A stretch of DNA of 64,000 nt, from positions 1,860,001 through 1,924,000 of the forward strand of contig NC_006042.1 of the NCBI RefSeq assembly GCF_000002515.2, given 5' to 3'. This DNA is from Kluyveromyces lactis. Lineage: Eukaryota > Ascomycota > Saccharomycetes > Saccharomycetales > Saccharomycetaceae. Numbering within the stretch: position 1 is the stretch's first letter; each line of letters opens with the position of its first letter. The notes beneath the pieces are model-generated. The model saw only the letters and a list, made by a program, of their open reading frames with translations. It was not told the origin of the DNA and made no database searches. Below are positions 1 through 8,785 of this stretch, piece after piece. A program made the translations under genes and the position numbers.

Positions 1-752
1 AATAGTTTCATCCCCGTTCTTCTGAGATGCTGTAATTTCATAGTGATCTCCTCTCTTTTGCAAAATGGATTACTAGTGATCTTATGAGGAAGGAGTCTCT
101 GTTGTAAATTAAGCAAGCAGTAAAACTTACACTCTCTTAAAAGATTATTGATAGAGATATGACCAGGTACAACGTAGTCGTCATCCGTTAAGAGATTTAG
201 GATTTCTTGAAACAATTCACTGGATCTAGTAACGAATGGGATGAAATGAGATGGGGGTCTGATCATTTTTTTATCGTGGAACAAGTTCTCCACATCGACC
301 AACATCGAGTCGATCAAAAGATTAAAATAATTAGGGGAGTCTCCGGGTCTATCGAAGACACTTTTTGAGAATTTGAAATGCTTACCGCCGATGTTAATGA
401 AATAATAGTCGTATTTTTGCAACATTCTCTTTAACCTAGGTAATCTATAGTACAACGAATCCAAAAATAAGGTAATGAATTCTTTCTCATCCAATATTGA
501 TAGAGGATATCCTTGTAAATGGGCCATAATAGTCTCGAAAACAACATCCGATCTATCGATGGTCAAAACGTGAGATGCATCTGCATTCTCTTGAGAATTG
601 AAATAGTCAGTGAAAAAAGAGGGACCATCGCTGCTTAGCGATGCACCACTAACTTTAAACAATTTCGATCCCACCTGGATCTGATAAATATTTTCATGGG
701 CCAAAAGTTCTGGTATATTGATCAAAGCTTCACTAGTATCGACAATATCCAT
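1..752 (-). CDS. BTB/POZ-domain protein, YLR108C/YDR132C type, 3' end cut by window edge
   Basis: A minus-strand reading frame starts at the ATG at 750-752 (MDIVDTSEALIN...) and stays open for about 250 codons to the window edge, so the C-terminus is missing. Two BTB-like segments can be read: IYQIQVGSKLFKVSGASL near residue 22, and YYFINIGGKHFKFSKSVF near residue 117. Each is followed by a helical stretch, as in the potassium-channel T1-like BTB proteins encoded by the S. cerevisiae pair YLR108C/YDR132C. Those proteins have no firmly established role; BTB folds mediate protein-protein contacts. The position next to AHP1, with the same divergent orientation as in S. cerevisiae, supports orthology. 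The function is unknown and I do not assign one. Confidence 0.85.
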   Translation of the reverse strand, partial: MDIVDTSEALINIPELLAHENIYQIQVGSKLFKVSGASLSSDGPSFFTDYFNSQENADASHVLTIDRSDVVFETIMAHLQGYPLSILDEKEFITLFLDSLYYRLPRLKRMLQKYDYYFINIGGKHFKFSKSVFDRPGDSPNYFNLLIDSMLVDVENLFHDKKMIRPPSHFIPFVTRSSELFQEILNLLTDDDYVVPGHISINNLLRECKFYCLLNLQQRLLPHKITSNPFCKREEITMKLQHLRRTGMKL

Positions 753-1636
753 CTTCTACAAAGTAATTCGAGTCTTTAATATCTAACACTCAGGCTCTGG
801 AATCTAGTAATCTTGATCCAAATTTAATTTTTTCACTGCCACCAAAGCAACTGTATGAAATGCACAGTTTCAATAAAGAATCAACAAAATACAAGTTGAA
901 CCGTAAACTTAGTAGACTTAGAGTTCTACAAGCATCCCAAAATATTAAATACAGTAGACATCTGAAAAAAAAACAGAACACACGAAGAATCAAACTATAA
1001 AACCTACAAGTACCGTATATATCTAAAACCCTTCTGTCTTTGAAATACTCAAAATGTGTTTCCATTTGTAATACAAGTTTAAATTTCAAATCCCAAAATT
1101 TCATGCATACATTTTTTTTTCTATATGACAAACGGAAAATCTGAATAATAATGTGATATATACGCATCTATATGTTGCCATGAGCCTCTTGGTGTTAATA
1201 TCTTGTAATCGCCGTCATGAACGGATAGTTATCTGGGATTCACTAGAATTGATACTATGTTGTATCCTTAGTTTCTACTACTCTCGTTAATTCCCAAGTT
1301 TATGCTATAAATTTGACATTTGTCAGATCTACGAATATCTCCGTCACACACAACCAATAGTAACATGAAAAGATATCTAAGTTTGAATTACACTCCAGAC
1401 GTATTACCACGGATTTCGAGTTGTCCTCAAAGAATGTTAACAATCGCAGCAATAGAGCAAGCATTGAAGTATTACTGTATTTGCTTCTATCATTTGAAGA
1501 AGAGAACGGTTTTTAAAATAAAGGGTCCATCCGTCTGTAATAGCCGTAAATTTCGGATCAGATGTTTCTTTTTTTCCCTTCCGTTAACTACTCATCGGGT
1601 AACGGAAAGAACACTATTGCATATTCATATTCTATA

Positions 1637-1710
1637 GCTCGCTGAGGCTCGCTGAGGCTCACTACCGCATCTATCCCGGTATTCGGATAAACTTAACAGC
1701 AGGAGGCTCA
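1637..1710 (+). promoter_or_regulatory. Cluster of GAGGCTC motifs (calcineurin/Crz1 CDRE-like) upstream of AHP1
   Basis: A 10-bp unit, GCTCGCTGAG, is repeated in tandem at 1637-1656. It creates GAGGCTCG at 1644-1651 and GAGGCTCA at 1654-1661, and a further GAGGCTCA lies at 1703-1710. The published Crz1 response-element consensus is GNGGC(G/T)CA, so two copies match fully and one matches 7 of 8. The cluster is about 600-665 bp from AHP1 and about 890 bp from the BTB gene. The motif matches are direct observation; Crz1 control is inference. Confidence 0.4.
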
Positions 1711-2167
1711 TCCTAGGAGCTTTGCAGTTGATGGCATGACCTAGTTAGAATCAGCCAATGATATCTATGAGAAATACGACGAAAACATTAAAAATATTTT
1801 ATTTTTCATGAGTTCGAGGAACGAAACAGAATCCGCTTATACGTCGTTCTCGCCTCTTCTTCATTTCCATGTGTCAGCATCTACTTGAAGCAAAAAAAAA
1901 AGAAGATGCTGAGTGAATTTCGCCGTATTCTGCCTCTTTCTGCACCAAGTATATCTCATTAAATAATCAGGCTCTGTTGTCATGGCCCATATGCTTTAGC
2001 AAAGACGGTGATGGAAAAAAAGAACAAAATAAAAAAACAGGAAGCGTAACATTGCTATGGCCAAGGCAAGTCAGTTTGGTTCCTAGAGGTGCTACGTAAT
2101 ATATGTATCTACTTTGAGCTCGCACCTTGTTATGGGATGAAAAAAAGGGTACAGGCCAAGCCATAGT

Positions 2168-2203
2168 AGGGGTGTGGGAGTTTATAAGAATCATATATAA
2201 AGA
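2168..2203 (+). promoter_or_regulatory. AHP1 core promoter: STRE-type AGGGG and TATA box
   Basis: AGGGG at 2168-2172 matches the Msn2/Msn4 stress-response element core, and TATATAAAG at 2195-2203 is a strong TATA box about 110 bp upstream of the AHP1 ATG. A TATA box with a stress element is typical of strongly inducible oxidative-stress genes. Confidence 0.5.
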
Positions 2204-2309
2204 ACAGCTTTCAATTGCACATCTTGTCTTGTGAAATCCTCTGAAATATCTTCTGCCGGTGTTAGTGTTTATACGTAGGATTGGGAATACCTAAGAAAAT
2301 ACAGCAAAT

Positions 2310-2825
2310 ATGTCCTCTGATACTCTACCAAACACAAGATTCCAATACATCAGAATTATTCCATCTCAGGAAGGTACTGAAGCATGCTCTGCTCCAGTTG
2401 AGACCTCATTCACTGAATATAAGGGTACTGTTGTGATTACTGGTGCTCCAGCAGCCTTTTCTCCAACCTGTTCTGTTTCTCACATTCCAGGTTACGTTCA
2501 AAAGTTGAACCAATTGGTCGATGCCGGTGCATCTCAAGTCTTCGTTGTTACTGCTGACAATCCATTTGCTAACCAACAATGGGCCAAGACTCTAGGTGTC
2601 AAGGATACCGACAAGATCAAGTTCATCACTGATGCCGGTGCCAAGTTTTCCCAATCTTTGGGCTTTGCCTTGCCAATTGAGTCCGGCGTTTTCTGGGCCA
2701 GCAGATACTTGGTAATTGCCAAGGATGGGAAGATTGTTTACCAAGCCGTTGAAGAAAACCCAGCTACTGATGTTACAGTTTCTTCCGTTGATAATGCCTT
2801 GGAACAATTGAACAAGATTAAATAG
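2310..2825 (+). CDS. AHP1: Thiol-specific peroxiredoxin Ahp1 (Prx5-like alkyl hydroperoxide reductase)
   Basis: A 171-residue cytosolic thioredoxin peroxidase that reduces alkyl hydroperoxides. The block ITGAPAAFSPTCSVSHIPGY (residues 43-62) is nearly identical to S. cerevisiae Ahp1 and contains the peroxidatic Cys54. A second cysteine, Cys26 in the N-terminal ACSAP segment, is in the place of the resolving Cys31 of S. cerevisiae. DNPFANQQWAKTLGVKDT and the C-terminal NPATDVTVSSV are also conserved. The third cysteine of S. cerevisiae Ahp1 (Cys120, DPGCAF) is alanine here (DAGAKF). Codons such as GGT, TTG and AAG dominate, as expected of a highly expressed gene. It sits beside the BTB gene and CCW12 in the conserved order and orientation. 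Confidence 0.96.
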   Translation: MSSDTLPNTRFQYIRIIPSQEGTEACSAPVETSFTEYKGTVVITGAPAAFSPTCSVSHIPGYVQKLNQLVDAGASQVFVVTADNPFANQQWAKTLGVKDTDKIKFITDAGAKFSQSLGFALPIESGVFWASRYLVIAKDGKIVYQAVEENPATDVTVSSVDNALEQLNKIK

Positions 2826-3883
2826 AGAGAAAAATAACTATAATACTATTAAGTAGTCAATATTAACGTACATTACTTCCTTCTACCTTTAACCCTTAGC
2901 TTCACTTTGAGTAGGGAGGTTCAAAACGGAAACGGCATTTTTTTATTTCAGTCAACAATTTAGAAGGATAGATCAATATATAAATGTACATACATATGGA
3001 AACATAAATGTGCAATGATGAGAAATACATTTGAACAACAGAAATTTCAACAAAACCAATTGTCTAATCTGTAGCATAGAAAGCAAAACGCTTTGTTGAA
3101 ATAGAAATCATTCAAAGTCTCAACAGTTTATAATATCTCTTTAATCCCTCCTGATCGTGAAACTAGATCCATTCAAAAACGGAAAAAGTAGAAATAAAAA
3201 TAAAAAGGAAAAGGAAAAAAAAATAACGAGTTTCGTTGGGAAAACCCTCGAGTCTGTAGTTGAAAGTTGTAATGGTAACGTGACGATCGAAGGAATTCAA
3301 TCTCTCTCGTGTGTTAGCCCACCAACAAAAAACATGTTTACACGTGTGGTTTGGAAACTCAAAAAAAAAAACTTACCAAAAGGTTGTATTTCCAAAACCC
3401 AATAGAAAACAATGCGAAAACTGAATCGGCTTAAAATTGCCCTAATTTTTCAACTATTTCATTTTCGTTTCAATTGTTTACCTTAAAAAATTATTAGGGC
3501 AAAAAGAATAAAACAAAAACAAATTATTTTCTGATATTCCGATTGTAAAATTGATTTGAAGGAAAAAGGGGGATAATTTAACCGAGTTAGCATTTAGCAT
3601 TGTAGATATGTGCTTGTTGTTTAAATGTAAATTAGAATAAGTATTATTAAAGATGAGAAAAAAAATAAAAACTAAAGGTAAAAAAATCAAAGGTGCACTT
3701 TCCGTGTTTTTCCTTTGAATCAACTAAAAACTAATATGGTCTTTGCATTTGCATCACTCATGTAATGAAAGAAAACCTATTGTAAAAGCATTTGAACAAA
3801 AGAAGAACTCAGAAAAGATGTTTTCCTAAGATTTTATTCCTGAATTTTTTGTTTTATAGATTTGATATCATTAATAAGTTAAC
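2826..3883. other. Intergenic region between convergent AHP1 and CCW12
   Basis: About 1.06 kb of AT-rich sequence holding the 3' ends of two convergent genes. It has many poly-A and poly-T runs. Two short frames (82 and 81 residues) are lysine- or phenylalanine-rich low-complexity translations that do not look like proteins. No RNA gene was recognised. Confidence 0.6.
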
Positions 3884-4258
3884 TTACAACAACAAAGCGG
3901 CAGCACCGGCGACCAAAGCACCAGCAGCTGGCAAAGCCTTAGCAGCTGCACCAGTGTAATCTGGTTGAGTGTGAGAAGTGGATGGAGCTGGAGCAGCAGT
4001 AGAAGTGGTGTTCTTTTCAACTGGAGCTTCAGTGGTTGGTAGTGGACACCAGGTGGTGTATTCGGTGATGACGTCGTTGACGGTGACGGTAGCAGTAGAG
4101 ACCAAAGCTTCAGAAACGGATTCGCTACATTTGTTTTCTTCACAAGAAGTGATGGTAACCAAAGTAGTTTGGGATTCGGTAGCGGTTTCAGTGGTGATGT
4201 TTTGAGCGGAGGCAACGGCGGCAACGGCGGCGAAAGCGGCGACAGTAGAGAATTGCAT
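3884..4258 (-). CDS. CCW12: GPI-anchored cell-wall mannoprotein Ccw12
   Basis: A 124-residue secreted wall protein. MQFSTVAAFAAVAAVASAQ is a signal peptide with likely cleavage near residue 18-19. The mature part keeps the Ccw12 core: TTLVTITSCEENKC, VSTATVTVNDVITEYTTWCPL, then a Thr/Ser/Pro-rich stretch. It ends in TGAAAKALPAAGALVAGAAALLL, a GPI-attachment signal with a hydrophobic tail, almost identical to S. cerevisiae Ccw12. An N-glycosylation sequon (NTT) lies near residue 83, besides NIT near residue 20. Ccw12 is a major structural mannoprotein needed for wall stability at growth sites. S. cerevisiae also has a Ccw12-like locus (YDR134C) beside YCF1, consistent with the ancestral position seen here. 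Confidence 0.96.
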   Translation of the reverse strand: MQFSTVAAFAAVAAVASAQNITTETATESQTTLVTITSCEENKCSESVSEALVSTATVTVNDVITEYTTWCPLPTTEAPVEKNTTSTAAPAPSTSHTQPDYTGAAAKALPAAGALVAGAAALLL

Positions 4259-4546
4259 TTTTGATAAGTATTTAAGCGAGTGACTGAAGAATAATATTCT
4301 ATGAGGTTTTAAGCTAAAAATGAATATAGTAAAATTATTATAATAATAGTGTAGAAGAAGAGAAAAGAATATATTAAAATCTGAATGGTACCTGCTGTAT
4401 ATATACTCTTTTTTTTGCCTCCTCCTTGGGTAAGTTTCTCTATTTCAGTAGATAAAAAAAAAACAATAAAGCAGTAATATTTTTTATCATATCTCCTCAT
4501 AACAGGAAAAATCAGAAACTAAGGTTTCTAAATTTGTCATTTTTTT

Positions 4547-4586
4547 GGCCACGCCCCAGTGGCCGCAGTACAAATCGCGAGATTTG
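4547..4586. promoter_or_regulatory. Two adjacent short inverted repeats in the CCW12 promoter
   Basis: GGCCAC and GTGGCC flank GCCCCA at 4547-4564. CAAATC and GATTTG flank GCGA at 4571-4586. Both arms are perfect, and the pair lies about 290-330 bp upstream of the CCW12 ATG. They look like sites for dimeric regulators; the binding factors are unknown to me. Confidence 0.4.
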
Positions 4587-6645
4587 TTTGTTTTTGGTCA
4601 TGAAAGAAAAAAATGAAAAATAAGAAACTAAACCAAAAAAAAAAAAACGCCAACAGTGAGAACGGGCTTTACAACGGACTTTTACAGTGGGTTCTAAAAG
4701 AGGTAAAAACTAGCCCGTAGCCAGCAGACTGGTATTTTGATTACCTGTCTTAGCGTTGACTGGTTGCTTATTCTACTAGACCGCGTGGTAGCAGACAATA
4801 ATGGGAGAATACGACTCGTTTTTGCCCCTTTCGTAGTCAATCCTCTCAGTTCCTCTTCCTCGAAAGTAGAAACGCAGCAACTTTCTCATTGGCGAGTATT
4901 TTGGTTTTTGTTTTTTTGTTTCGGTTTCCACGTATAATGAGTGGAGTTTTCGGTTTGTTGAACCGTGTTTGCTTTGCTAGTAGAAACTTACCAAATTTTG
5001 AAAAAAATTTGACAGGCTAAGGCTAGCTTACCTGAGGCTAGCTAGGGTAAGCAAGATTTTGCTAGGATTTCCACCTATGGCGGATTTCTCGTTCTACTCC
5101 GTAGTGCTTACATTTCTGAGTCGTTAACAGCGCTTGCCCTCAAATCTAAAAAATCTAGAAAAAGAGTTCCTAGACTAATTTGGATAAATAGTAGGATTCG
5201 TTGCTCTACCTACTCCTCTGCCTCCCCGCCACATGGGGGTGACCGCAAAAAAAGAAAAAGACAATGCAAGAAACACCGCAGTTACGAAAATCTCAGGTTC
5301 ACGAATGTGTGCTTATGCCCGTATTGCGGTGTTTTCTACGTAGCGGAAATAAATCTTGGCAAATTTATGTTCCCGTTTTACAAAGCAACGAGAATTTTAT
5401 TTCACACTCTTTCTCGACTATGTTTCCAGTTTCCTATTCTAGTATATACCAGCTTACTCACCAATTATTGCTTGGTATTTTTGCCATATTTGGCGTCGGC
5501 TGGAGGCAATATTTTACTCTCGGTTTGGTTGGTTTAAGAATATACCAAGAAGTTGGCCTTTCGAAGGGATAGCTTGGGATGGCCAAGATCGCCCGTAATA
5601 ACCCTTATAGTGCTCAAAGTTCAGTAATAGGCAAATAACGCACGCCCGCATCGAAGATAGCTAGCAACGCATATCTATAGTAACATAGGCAAGATATTAA
5701 AAAAATCCCACTCCAGATGAGAAAAAATAAAAGATGGTCTCATTCAAGATATCAGATAGCGAGCGATATGAACTCGAAATTTTTCAGGTAGAACTGAGGG
5801 GGAGATTATTTTCTACGAGCAATTTTCTACGCAATACTACAAGGCAATAGAATCCACGAAAAAATTACGTAGTTGCTGCGGACTCTTTTTGTTTTGATTT
5901 CCGTTGTTTTGGTTTTATAGTTTTGCGTAATCTTCTATATTTGGTACCCTGTAAAAAGGTTCTAGACTTTGGGCATTTCACTCTTTAATCAGATTCGTTC
6001 CCCTTTGTCTGCTTGCTTCTGCAAGATGGTGTGCTTTGTTTACCCTGTGCGATCGCGTTTCAAGGGTTCCATGATAGGGCTTTAAAGGCGCTAATCACAA
6101 ATCTCAAGTATATCGTCGTATTCCAGAGTCGCGGGTTCGACTCATGTTGAGTGTAAGTCAGATCAGTCACCAGTAGAGAAGGATGTCATGGCTTGATTTG
6201 TAAATAGACCCTGGAAACGCCGATAGTAGGTTACAAACTACGACAGAGCGTCAAGGGCGCGGCCGGTGGGTTTTACCTACTGCAAATCATCTCACGGTTC
6301 GTCCATTTTTTCTATTCCATGCCTAGAAAACCAAGAGGTGTGATTTCCCGGGTAACATCAAGTTACTAATCCGTTTCTATGCATCTATTACCCTGTCTCG
6401 TAAGTTTTCTTATCAGATCACGTTGTATGTAAGTAGGCGGTTTCAAACCATACTTTATTCAAATTGATGTCTGTCCAAAAACTGTCATTTCGACTTACAA
6501 AGAAACTTTAAATGAGGAAATGTATAATTATTGATCAAGAAGTACCTTTAACGTTTATGGTCACCAGTATTAATATGTAACGTCACGGTATTCACAGGTG
6601 TGCAATAATTGGGTGGTCTTCTCAAGGGTTTCTTACTTGGTTTAT

Positions 6646-6676
6646 CACGTGATATCAGTAGAAGTATTACCCGGAT
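6646..6676 (+). promoter_or_regulatory. Composite Cbf1-type (CACGTGATAT) plus Reb1-type (ATTACCCGGAT) element, HOG1 side
   Basis: CACGTGATAT at 6646-6655 is followed after 10 bp by ATTACCCGGAT at 6666-6676. CACGTG with flanking A/T matches the Cbf1 (E-box/CDEI) site and TTACCCGG the Reb1 site. The CACGTG lies inside the 12-bp palindrome TATCACGTGATA. It is about 530 bp upstream of the HOG1 ATG. An element with the same two halves and the same spacing occurs at 45175-45205. Confidence 0.55.
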
Positions 6677-7208
6677 GTCATGTATCATAATCCGCCACTG
6701 CCCCTCCTGTTCGCAAATCTTACTCTACATACATACATGCATACACATATAATAACCCAATCTATCAAGCCGACGTCGATCCTATCTGTCAGAGCTGTTG
6801 TTACGTCTTAAATAGGAAACAAGTACACAGGCAGTATTTCAGGGTTAATCACAGAACCAAACGGTGATAAAATCTTCGAAACAGTGTTTTATATAATTCC
6901 CACTGTGACACTTTCCCCTCCATTATCGGTGAATGGACATCGTTTTTTGCCAGGCCCTTCCTTTTTTTTTTAGTGAATTAGAACCGTTGAATTTCATATT
7001 CAAGTCGTTAAATTTAAAAAATTGAAAATTAAAGAAAACTTGATAGAAACAAAACTAGGAGACCCTTCGACAACAATTGCTATAACGTTGCTTAAGTTAT
7101 CTGCCAGTTCGAGCGATCTCCCAAAGAATTAGATTCATATACGTATCCTTCGTTGAACCAAAAACTCGAGGATATCGAAGCTGGACACGTTTTTCCAATT
7201 GAAATAAA

Positions 7209-8543
7209 ATGTCGAATGAGGAATTTATTAGGACTCAAATTTTTGGTACAGTTTTCGAAATTACCAATCGGTATACTAATTTGAACCCGGTTGGTATGGG
7301 TGCCTTCGGGTTGGTTTGTTCTGCTACAGATACGCTAACAAGCCAGCCTGTAGCGATTAAGAAGATTATGAAACCGTTTTCTACTTCCGTACTGGCAAAA
7401 AGAACGTATAGGGAACTCAAATTGTTAAAGCATCTAAGGCATGAGAATTTGATTTGTCTCGAAGATATCTTCTTGTCACCATTAGAAGATATTTATTTCG
7501 TCACTGAATTGCAAGGGACGGATCTACATAGATTGTTGCAGACAAGGCCTTTGGAAAAACAATTCGTTCAATATTTCTTATACCAGATCTTGAGGGGGCT
7601 TAAATACGTTCATTCCGCAGGTGTGATCCATAGAGATTTGAAACCTTCCAATATCTTGATCAATGAGAACTGTGATTTAAAGATCTGCGATTTCGGACTT
7701 GCTAGGATTCAAGATCCTCAAATGACTGGTTACGTGTCAACCCGTTACTATAGAGCCCCAGAAATCATGTTGACCTGGCAAAAATATAATGTTGAAGTAG
7801 ACATCTGGTCTGCTGGTTGTATCTTTGCCGAAATGATCGAGGGTAAGCCTTTGTTCCCAGGTAAAGATCACGTGCATCAATTTTCTATCATCACTGATCT
7901 ATTAGGATCGCCTCCAAAAGATGTCATAGACACTATTTGCTCAGAGAACACTCTCAAATTTGTTACTTCATTACCTCATAGAGATCCTGTACCATTCAGT
8001 TCGAGGTTCCAGAACTTGGAACCAGATGCTATAGATCTTCTAGAAAAAATGCTTGTGTTCGATCCAAAGAAGAGAATTACAGCAGCTGATGCCTTGGCCC
8101 ATCCTTACCTTTCCCCATATCATGACCCAACCGACGAACCTATCGCAGAAGCTAAGTTTGATTGGAATTTCAACGATGCTGACTTACCTGTTGACACCTG
8201 GCGTGTAATGATGTATTCCGAGATCTTGGATTTCCATCAAATCGGTGACCCACAAATCAATACAAATGCTACTTTCGACGACCAAGTAGCCGCTGCCACT
8301 GTCGCCGCCGCGGAGGCTGCCTCTAAGCAACAGCAGCAGCAACAACACCAAACTGAAGAGCAAACTCAACAGACAATCGCCTCTACTCCTCCCCAGGCTC
8401 AAGTGACCCCACAACAACTTGAAAGTGGCGCTAACTCTAATTCCAATTCTAACCCTTCTTTCTCTATTGGCCCTGATCCAGCAAACGAAACATTGACGAA
8501 TTTTGCTAATCAAGCAGACCAATACGTCTCCAAATTCAAATAA
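7209..8543 (+). CDS. HOG1: Stress-activated MAP kinase Hog1 (p38 family)
   Basis: A 444-residue serine/threonine kinase at the end of the high-osmolarity glycerol cascade. The glycine loop GMGAFG is near residue 29, the VAIKK lysine near residue 50, the catalytic loop HRDLKPSN is followed by DFGLAR, and the activation lip T173-G174-Y175 marks the p38/Hog1 class (TGY rather than TEY). The common-docking region and the Pbs2-binding segment after the kinase fold (about residues 300-350) are conserved ([22 protein letters not shown]). The tail after residue 355 is low complexity, with an alanine-rich stretch, a short glutamine tract near residue 377 and an Asn/Ser repeat, as in orthologues. It is divergent from CCW12 and convergent with YCF1, as in the ancestral order. 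Very high confidence. Confidence 0.98.
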   Translation: MSNEEFIRTQIFGTVFEITNRYTNLNPVGMGAFGLVCSATDTLTSQPVAIKKIMKPFSTSVLAKRTYRELKLLKHLRHENLICLEDIFLSPLEDIYFVTELQGTDLHRLLQTRPLEKQFVQYFLYQILRGLKYVHSAGVIHRDLKPSNILINENCDLKICDFGLARIQDPQMTGYVSTRYYRAPEIMLTWQKYNVEVDIWSAGCIFAEMIEGKPLFPGKDHVHQFSIITDLLGSPPKDVIDTICSENTLKFVTSLPHRDPVPFSSRFQNLEPDAIDLLEKMLVFDPKKRITAADALAHPYLSPYHDPTDEPIAEAKFDWNFNDADLPVDTWRVMMYSEILDFHQIGDPQINTNATFDDQVAAATVAAAEAASKQQQQQQHQTEEQTQQTIASTPPQAQVTPQQLESGANSNSNSNPSFSIGPDPANETLTNFANQADQYVSKFK

Positions 8544-8785
8544 GTTCAATGTAATGAAATCTGCTTGACAGAAGTATATTCTTTTTTTGTTTTTATTTCG
8601 TATTATATAAAGCATCTTTTAATCACAGCAGAAATGTAACTATTTACACGTTTCTTACGATAAACCGAATATTATTTATAATTCTGATAGGGCATCTCAA
8701 CTAGGAAACAATTGCTTAACAAAATTATTACAAAAGTACTTAAATAAACAAAATCTCTGTTATGATAATACAACTTGAGGGGGTT

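Larger units (their letters stand above)
753..2309. other. Intergenic region between the BTB gene and AHP1 (divergent promoters)
   Basis: About 1.56 kb with no convincing gene; the short open frames here are low-complexity or start at non-ATG codons. It holds a cluster of GAGGCTC motifs at 1644-1710, a stress-response-type AGGGG at 2168-2172 and a TATATAAAG box near 2195 that suits AHP1. Poly-A and poly-T runs are scattered through it. Confidence 0.7.
4259..7208. other. Long divergent intergenic region between CCW12 and HOG1
   Basis: About 2.95 kb without a convincing gene. Close to CCW12 are two inverted repeats (4547-4564, 4571-4586). Further on are a hairpin-forming repeat (5026-5052), an orphan Pol III B-box-like site (6134-6144), a reverse-orientation Reb1-type CCGGGTAA near 6348-6355 and the Cbf1/Reb1 composite at 6646-6676. 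A pyrimidine-rich T tract near 6959-6972 lies in the HOG1 proximal promoter. The open frames at 5264-5572 do not resemble proteins. Confidence 0.6.

Noticed and set aside
790-1167. 125-codon minus-strand frame
   Set aside because: Phe/Leu/Ser/Cys-rich translation of A/T-rich promoter DNA with no protein-like pattern.
3157-3405. 82-codon Lys/Asn-rich frame between AHP1 and CCW12
   Set aside because: Low complexity from A-rich DNA, with no ATG at its start (the frame begins at a GTG) and no family resemblance.
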